A DNA stretch of 43,851 nucleotides from Candidatus Gemmiger faecigallinarum (GTDB lineage: Bacteria; Bacillota; Clostridia; Oscillospirales; Ruminococcaceae), in contig DWVD01000119.1 of assembly GCA_019120395.1 (NCBI GenBank), forward strand, positions 1 through 43,851, written 5' to 3'. How positions within the stretch are numbered: position 1 is the stretch's first letter; the number at the start of each line of letters is the position of its first letter. This document shows positions 39,990 to 43,851 of the stretch, piece after piece. The notes beneath the pieces are model-generated. The model ran no database searches, was not told the DNA's origin, and saw only the letters and a list, made by a program, of their open reading frames with translations. The translations under genes and the position numbers were made by a program.

Positions 39990-41930
39990 TCACCCCTCCG
40001 GGTACCAGCGGTCGATGTCGTTGGCCACCATCAACAGGCCGGCAAAAAACATCGGCGCGCGCTTGCGGTCGCGGTTGATCTTGTAGGGCATCAGCCGCAG
40101 CCAGTGGATCAGCTCGTGCAAAAAGATGCTTTCCACCTGCCGGGGGCTGAACCTCTCGTTCAGGTAGTCCCGCACCTCGGCAAACAGCGCGTCGTAGGCC
40201 GCCGACCGGGTGAAGGTGAACTCGATGCGGTTTTCGTGCACCGAGACGCGGGGCGTCATCATCATGAACTCGTAGCCGCCGTGCAGGCTTTGCAGCAGCT
40301 TGCCGTAATCCAGGAAAGGACTTTCGTGCAGATTGCCGGTGTTGGGGTCGATCAGATACCAGCTGTCCTCGCCGGTGCGGCAGATGATGTTCTCCAGCGT
40401 CAGGTCGCCGTGGATGGCGGCCACCGGGTCGCCGGCAAACAGCGCCTGCAGCCGGGCATGGTCAAACAGCCGCCCCAGCGCCGGCAGGCCCTTGTAAGAC
40501 TGGCCGTTGATCCACACCCGGTCGTAGGCCGCCAGCTCTTTCAGGCCGCGGGCTTCCCGGATCCTGGCGAGATTGGCGTCCACTTTTTGGTCCAGATACT
40601 CGGCGATCTTGGCCGGGTCGGCGGGGCGGGCGGGGGTGTACAGGGTTTGGTCCAGCGTGGTCAGCACGTCCCGCAAAATTGCCGCGCTTTTTTCCACCGG
40701 GTTGGAGTGCAGGTAGCGGAACATGCTGACCGCCGTGGCGGAGTAGGCCATGTCGTACCAGCAGCAGCCGGGCTCGGCCTCGCTGCGCAAGATCTCGCAG
40801 ATGGGCAGCCGGCCCTCGGCGATGCGGGCCTGCAGCCAGGCAAGCTGCACCGCCAGCTTGTCGCCGTCGGCGCCGAAGGCGTACTTGCGCCAGAAGGTGC
40901 CGGAATGGTCCATGCACAGCATGGTGGTGGCGTTGGACCCGGCACTGTGGTCCTCCAGGATGGTCACGCCCCGGTTGATGCGCAGGAACTGTTCCACATA
41001 CGGTTTGTTCTGCAGGCCGAAATACTGGCTCAAAAAGGCGCTGCGGTCCCGCGGGTCCACCTGGGGCAGCAGGTTGAGGTAGTCGCCGTCGGCGGCGGGG
41101 GCGGGCGAAGCCGCGCTTGCCGCCCGGTTGATGCCGCCCCGCAGGCCGGCCGGCAGCAGCGTGGCCGCCCACATGGCCAGAATGGGCAGCACGAACCAGG
41201 CCAGCATCAAAAGCTGCGCCAGGGGCGAGATGGCGTGCAGCTGGCCGGTGAGCGAAAAGCTGGTCAGGTCCACCGCGTCGGTGCCGAACAGCATGGTGAA
41301 CACATCCACCGTGCCAAGGCCGGCGCCGTACCCGGACAGCGCCGCCGCCAGCACCCGGTAGCTGGCCAGATAGGACGCCCACATCAGCCCAGTGTTCAGC
41401 AGCAGCCGCCCCGGTTTTACCCGGCGCAGGTCCTTGAAGGTGTTGATCAGGCTCCAGCAGAACACCAGGCCGTCCAGCTTGATGGTGTCGTTGAAGATGC
41501 CGCACACCGCCAGGCACAGCCGCTTGATGGGCGCGCGCAGCAGGATGACCACCGTCAGCAGCAGGGCCAGCACCAGGGCGAACACCAGATAGTAGAGGGT
41601 GTCGTCCTGAATGCCCGGCGCGCCGGCCAGCCGGAACACGCCGAACAGCACCGCCACCACCCACACGTCCAAAAAGCGGTCCATGATGACGGTGGCCAGC
41701 GCGAAGCCGACGCCGTTTTTCATCTTGCGGCCGGTGAACCAGGCTCGGAACAGGTCCCCGATGTGGAAGGGCAGCAGGAAATTGACCGCGTAGCCGCCGG
41801 CCATGCCCCGCAGCATCACGCCGCGCAGCGGCCGCTCGTAAATGCGGATGAACTGCTCCCACCGCAAAAGGCGGAACAGGTGCCCCACCAGCAAAAGCGC
41901 CACCGACGCCAGCAGAAGGGCGGCGGTCAT
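39990..41930 (-). CDS. Fusion protein: YbhN/LPG-synthase-type membrane domain plus APH/choline-kinase-like phosphotransferase
   Basis: 646 residues. Residues 1 to about 275 are an UPF0104/YbhN-like membrane domain with seven or so helices (LRGMAGGYAVNFLLPFHIGD, then LFRAWFTGRKMKNGVGFALA, then VIMDRFLDVWVVAVLF). An Ala/Pro linker (near 285) leads to a soluble APH-fold domain. Its kinase loop is IHGDLTLENII (about 506-516; H-G-D-x4-N), followed by metal-binding YLIDPNTG (about 527-534), and the upstream part is rich in family-like helices. The YbhN domain resembles lipid flippases or synthases; APH relatives include choline and sugar kinases (LicA, HddA-like). Its ATG overlaps the stop of the nucleotidyltransferase gene (ATGA). 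The frame is continuous, so this is a real fusion. Confidence 0.82.
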   Translation of the reverse strand: MTAALLLASVALLLVGHLFRLLRWEQFIRIYERPLRGVMLRGMAGGYAVNFLLPFHIGDLFRAWFTGRKMKNGVGFALATVIMDRFLDVWVVAVLFGVFRLAGAPGIQDDTLYYLVFALVLALLLTVVILLRAPIKRLCLAVCGIFNDTIKLDGLVFCWSLINTFKDLRRVKPGRLLLNTGLMWASYLASYRVLAAALSGYGAGLGTVDVFTMLFGTDAVDLTSFSLTGQLHAISPLAQLLMLAWFVLPILAMWAATLLPAGLRGGINRAASAASPAPAADGDYLNLLPQVDPRDRSAFLSQYFGLQNKPYVEQFLRINRGVTILEDHSAGSNATTMLCMDHSGTFWRKYAFGADGDKLAVQLAWLQARIAEGRLPICEILRSEAEPGCCWYDMAYSATAVSMFRYLHSNPVEKSAAILRDVLTTLDQTLYTPARPADPAKIAEYLDQKVDANLARIREARGLKELAAYDRVWINGQSYKGLPALGRLFDHARLQALFAGDPVAAIHGDLTLENIICRTGEDSWYLIDPNTGNLHESPFLDYGKLLQSLHGGYEFMMMTPRVSVHENRIEFTFTRSAAYDALFAEVRDYLNERFSPRQVESIFLHELIHWLRLMPYKINRDRKRAPMFFAGLLMVANDIDRWYPEG

Positions 41931-42682
41931 GCTTTCAGCGCCTCAAAGCCGGCGGCGTTTTCGGGGCGCTCGGCCAGGGCGTACTCGGCCGGGGTGCCGA
42001 AGGGCAGGTGCAGGTCGGTGGCAAAGCCGCGCACCGCCTGGCCCCGCCCGGCCATGACGTTGTAGACGCCGGAGACAAAGAATTCCTGATACTGGCAGGT
42101 GTGCAGGTACTCGGCGCAGGCGGAAAGATAGGTGGCCTTGTCCTTGAAATAGTAGGCGCCGCAGATGGCGTCGCGGCTGACCACCTGCTTTTCCACCGTG
42201 CGGCAGACCAGGCCGTTTTCGCCGTACTGCAGGTAGCTGTAGGCCGGAGAGTCGGAGGGGAAGGTCAAAAGCGCCCCGTCGGGGCCGGACGCGAAATTGC
42301 CCGCCCGGCAGAACTCGTCAAAGGCGCGGCACAAAAACAGGTGGTCGCAGTCGTTGAACAAGACCGGCACGCCGTCGGGCAGGCCCTCGCAGCCCTTCTG
42401 GCAGGTGACGGCGGCGCCGGGGGTCACGTCGTCCAGCGCCACGATGCGGGCGTCGGGCCAATAGGCGCGGATGCGGGCGTCCAGGGCAAAGTCCCGGATA
42501 TGCTCTTTGAGCACCACAAAGGTGATGCCGTCCAGCGGGATGTTTTTCTCGATGCTGCGGGCCGCCCAGTAGAAAAACGGCGCGCCGTGGATCTCGATCA
42601 GCGGCTTGGGCTGCACAAAGCCGTTTTCAAAAAAGCGGCTGCCCCGCCCGGCCATGGGCATAACAAGATGCAGTTTGGGCAT
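41927..42682 (-). CDS. Sugar- or choline-phosphate nucleotidyltransferase family protein
   Basis: The start is ATG 42682 with AGGGGGAA upstream; the open frame above it is repeat DNA. It has 251 residues, with the nucleotide-binding motif VMPMAGRGSRFFENGF (7-22), PKPLIEIHGAPFFYW (25-39), the metal-ligand Asp in VPVLFNDCDHLFLC, and later GAYYFKDKATYLSA. This is the NTP_transferase fold of enzymes that join a sugar-1-phosphate or phosphocholine to NTP. It overlaps the YbhN-APH gene by four bases. A kinase domain next to a nucleotidyltransferase suggests kinase-then-NDP activation of a precursor for a cell-surface glycan. Confidence 0.88.
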   Translation of the reverse strand: MPKLHLVMPMAGRGSRFFENGFVQPKPLIEIHGAPFFYWAARSIEKNIPLDGITFVVLKEHIRDFALDARIRAYWPDARIVALDDVTPGAAVTCQKGCEGLPDGVPVLFNDCDHLFLCRAFDEFCRAGNFASGPDGALLTFPSDSPAYSYLQYGENGLVCRTVEKQVVSRDAICGAYYFKDKATYLSACAEYLHTCQYQEFFVSGVYNVMAGRGQAVRGFATDLHLPFGTPAEYALAERPENAAGFEALKA

Positions 42683-42832
42683 ACGGATTCCCCCTTGATG
42701 TTTGACGTTTTTTCTTGTCCGGACAAGGCTCCGGCCCCCGCCTGCAGGCGGCCCTGCGCAAAATGCCATGTGCCGGGAGATCGGCGCTGCGCGCCGGCGC
42801 GATGGCCCGGACGGATATTTGCACCGCAGGGC

Positions 42833-42962
42833 GCGGCACCCCTCAGTCTGCGCCTTGCGGCGCAGCCAGCTCCCCTTGCAGGGGAGCCTTTGCGGGTGCC
42901 GGCCGTTTGATGGCTCCCCTGTAAGGGGAGCTGTCGCCGCAGGTGACTGAGGGGTGCGGCAC
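42833..42962. repeat. MITE-like inverted-repeat element in the surface cluster
   Basis: The left part GCGGCACCCCTCAGTC and the right part (inverse of ACCCCTCAGTCACC) face each other. Next to each end is a GCTCCCC-TTGCA/TGTAA-GGGGAGC hairpin (42869-42888, 42912-42931), preceded by its own small GC hairpin. The ends share the CACCCCTCAGTCxxC core with the element at 38693-38988. Confidence 0.75.
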
Positions 42963-43076
42963 TTTGCCCGGCCTTTATCCCTGCGGGCGGCAGGACTTTT
43001 CCGCCGCATCCGCAAAGGGACGATCTCCGGCTTTTACACCGGCGCTGCGCGCCGGGAAGTCTCCGGAACGCCGCCT

Positions 43077-43159
43077 GCGGGCGGCAGTGCTCGCATCGTC
43101 TTGCCAGCCTTCCGGCTGCCGTCATGTTCACCGGCGAGCGTGAACGCCCGCCCTACAAT
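43077..43159 (-). repeat. 83-bp dispersed hairpin element, copy B
   Basis: Read on the minus strand it begins ATTGTAGGGCGGGCG and ends with GACGATGCGAGCACTGCCGC plus CCGC, the same 83-bp span as copy A (613-695). The 24-base 3' block differs by one base. The early hairpin is kept, with one G-U pair. Confidence 0.75.
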
Positions 43160-43389
43160 CCGCCACAAATGGGCGCCAGGAAAACAAACGTGTCGGCCGC
43201 CGCAAGGTTTGCGGGCCGATGAAAATCATCGGCCCCTACACAGTGCCCCCCTGCAGGCGCAAATGGGCTTTTCCGCCGTCCAAAGGCTCCCCTTTTGAAA
43301 AAGGGCAGCCCTTCGAACGCGGCAGAACAGCGCAATAACGGTTCCCGCTTCCCGGCGGCGGGCGCTGCCCTGCCCCAGAGCCGGCCGCT
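43160..43389. other. Remainder of the 700-base noncoding gap before the epimerase gene end
   Basis: The 42683-43389 gap has no supportable gene. Besides the two repeat elements it holds a hairpin GGGCCGATGA-AAA-TCATCGGCCC (43213-43235) and CTCCCCTTTTGAAAAAGG (from about 43288), which resembles the CTCCCC repeats above. These may be further degenerate repeat copies. Confidence 0.5.
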
Positions 43390-43851
43390 TTACGCCTGCG
43401 CCCCGGCCGCGTCGCGGGCGGCCAGCATGGCGCACTCGGCCTCGATAACACGGGCCAGGCCCTCCTCGATGGGGACTTGCGGCGTCCAGCCGTACAGCTC
43501 TTTGGCGTGGGTGTTGTCGCACAGCGAGAACTTGTTCACCTCGTGGTCCAAAATCTCCGGCCGGATGCCGTAGGCGCCGCCGTACAGCTCCGGGTACTTG
43601 GCCCAGTAGTGGCTGGTCTCGCAGTATTTGGCCGGGATGTCCTTGCCCATCAGGCGGCTGGCGGTGGCGTACAGCTCCCGCACCGAGTAGCTCTGGTTGC
43701 TGGAGACATTCACCGCGTCGAAGCCGGGCCGGTCGGTAACGCGCAGCGCCAGGTCGATCAGGTCGTCCACATAAATGTAGTCTCGCCGCTGGTTGCCGTC
43801 GGAGTGGAACTCCGGCACGCGGCCGTAGTACAGCTCCCGGATCATGTAGCC
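43390..43851 (-). CDS. NAD-dependent epimerase/dehydratase, C-terminal part (5' end beyond window)
   Basis: The frame is open from the right edge (43851) to the stop at 43390, leaving about 153 residues of the C-terminal part of an extended SDR. Visible are RRDYIYVDDLIDLALRVT (the helix that lines the sugar site), DAVNVSSNQSYSVRELYA and the closing TPQVPIEEGLARVIE, as in GalE-like or dTDP-sugar dehydratase relatives. The Rossmann NAD-binding N-terminus is outside the window. With the nucleotidyltransferase it indicates nucleotide-sugar biosynthesis. Confidence 0.88.
   Translation of the reverse strand, partial: GYMIRELYYGRVPEFHSDGNQRRDYIYVDDLIDLALRVTDRPGFDAVNVSSNQSYSVRELYATASRLMGKDIPAKYCETSHYWAKYPELYGGAYGIRPEILDHEVNKFSLCDNTHAKELYGWTPQVPIEEGLARVIEAECAMLAARDAAGAQA

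Noticed and set aside
38982..42065. A 1027-codon plus-strand open frame opposite the surface-glycan genes
   Set aside because: The opposite-strand genes have clear motifs and coupled starts. The antisense translation is His/Gln/Gly-rich with no known fold.
43077..43235. Possible CRISPR array or IS element in the repeat-filled gap
   Set aside because: There are no regularly spaced direct repeats with unique spacers, no cas genes and no transposase frame; the repeats are inverted and of different types.

Overview
The window looks like a chromosomal segment from a high-GC gut clostridium. The codon use is very GC-rich, strong AAAGGAG/AGGAGG ribosome-binding sites precede most genes, promoters are of the TTGACA/TATAAT type, and the gene families are typical Firmicutes ones. 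The dispersed repeats (CTCCCC-TTACA-GGGGAG hairpins, a TTGTAGGGCGGGCG element) and the mix of families suggest the Oscillospiraceae/Ruminococcaceae (Faecalibacterium-Gemmiger-Subdoligranulum relatives). That placement is an inference from memory; no 16S gene is present.

Layout. 1-2975: a truncated methyltransferase gene and the ruvC-ruvA-ruvB operon (minus strand). 2976-4346: a GC-rich stretch with inverted repeats and one doubtful small secreted ORF. 4347-9649: a DivIVA-like coiled-coil gene, trmB, an acidic lipoprotein divergent from an Xre regulator, and an AlaX-type editing enzyme. 9784-19377: a tightly packed plus-strand run (lipoprotein, NusG-domain-II protein, acetyltransferase, sbcD-sbcC, Orn/Lys/Arg decarboxylase-family protein, malQ). 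19454-20978: a degenerate GGDEF protein and a ferritin-like/DUF2383-like protein separated by a hairpin that abuts the second start codon.

20979-30210 is a signalling region. It holds an OmpR-type response regulator, a divergent OmpR regulator / histidine kinase / secreted protein operon, and a LytTR regulator with a membrane-free AgrC-like kinase, followed by a large DUF3863-type protein. 30262-32786 holds tRNA-Val(GAC), a DEAD-box helicase, and a divergent ricin-type lectin with a basic tail. 32806-36690 is a pair of overlapping ABC exporter genes preceded by two direct repeats at a 21-bp period, a geometry typical of LytTR activators. 36689-38562 holds TraX-like, FlK-like thioesterase and HAD genes.

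38563-43851 is a minus-strand cell-surface-type cluster: a methyltransferase, a YbhN-type membrane domain fused to an APH/choline-kinase-like domain, a sugar-type nucleotidyltransferase, and a partial NAD-dependent epimerase. Its gaps carry MITE-like repeat elements.

The two most interesting hypotheses are (i) that the LytTR/AgrC-like pair activates the ABC exporter pair, and (ii) that the YbhN-APH fusion with its nucleotidyltransferase makes and moves a decorated cell-surface precursor. All functions are read from sequence motifs by eye; no database search was run.
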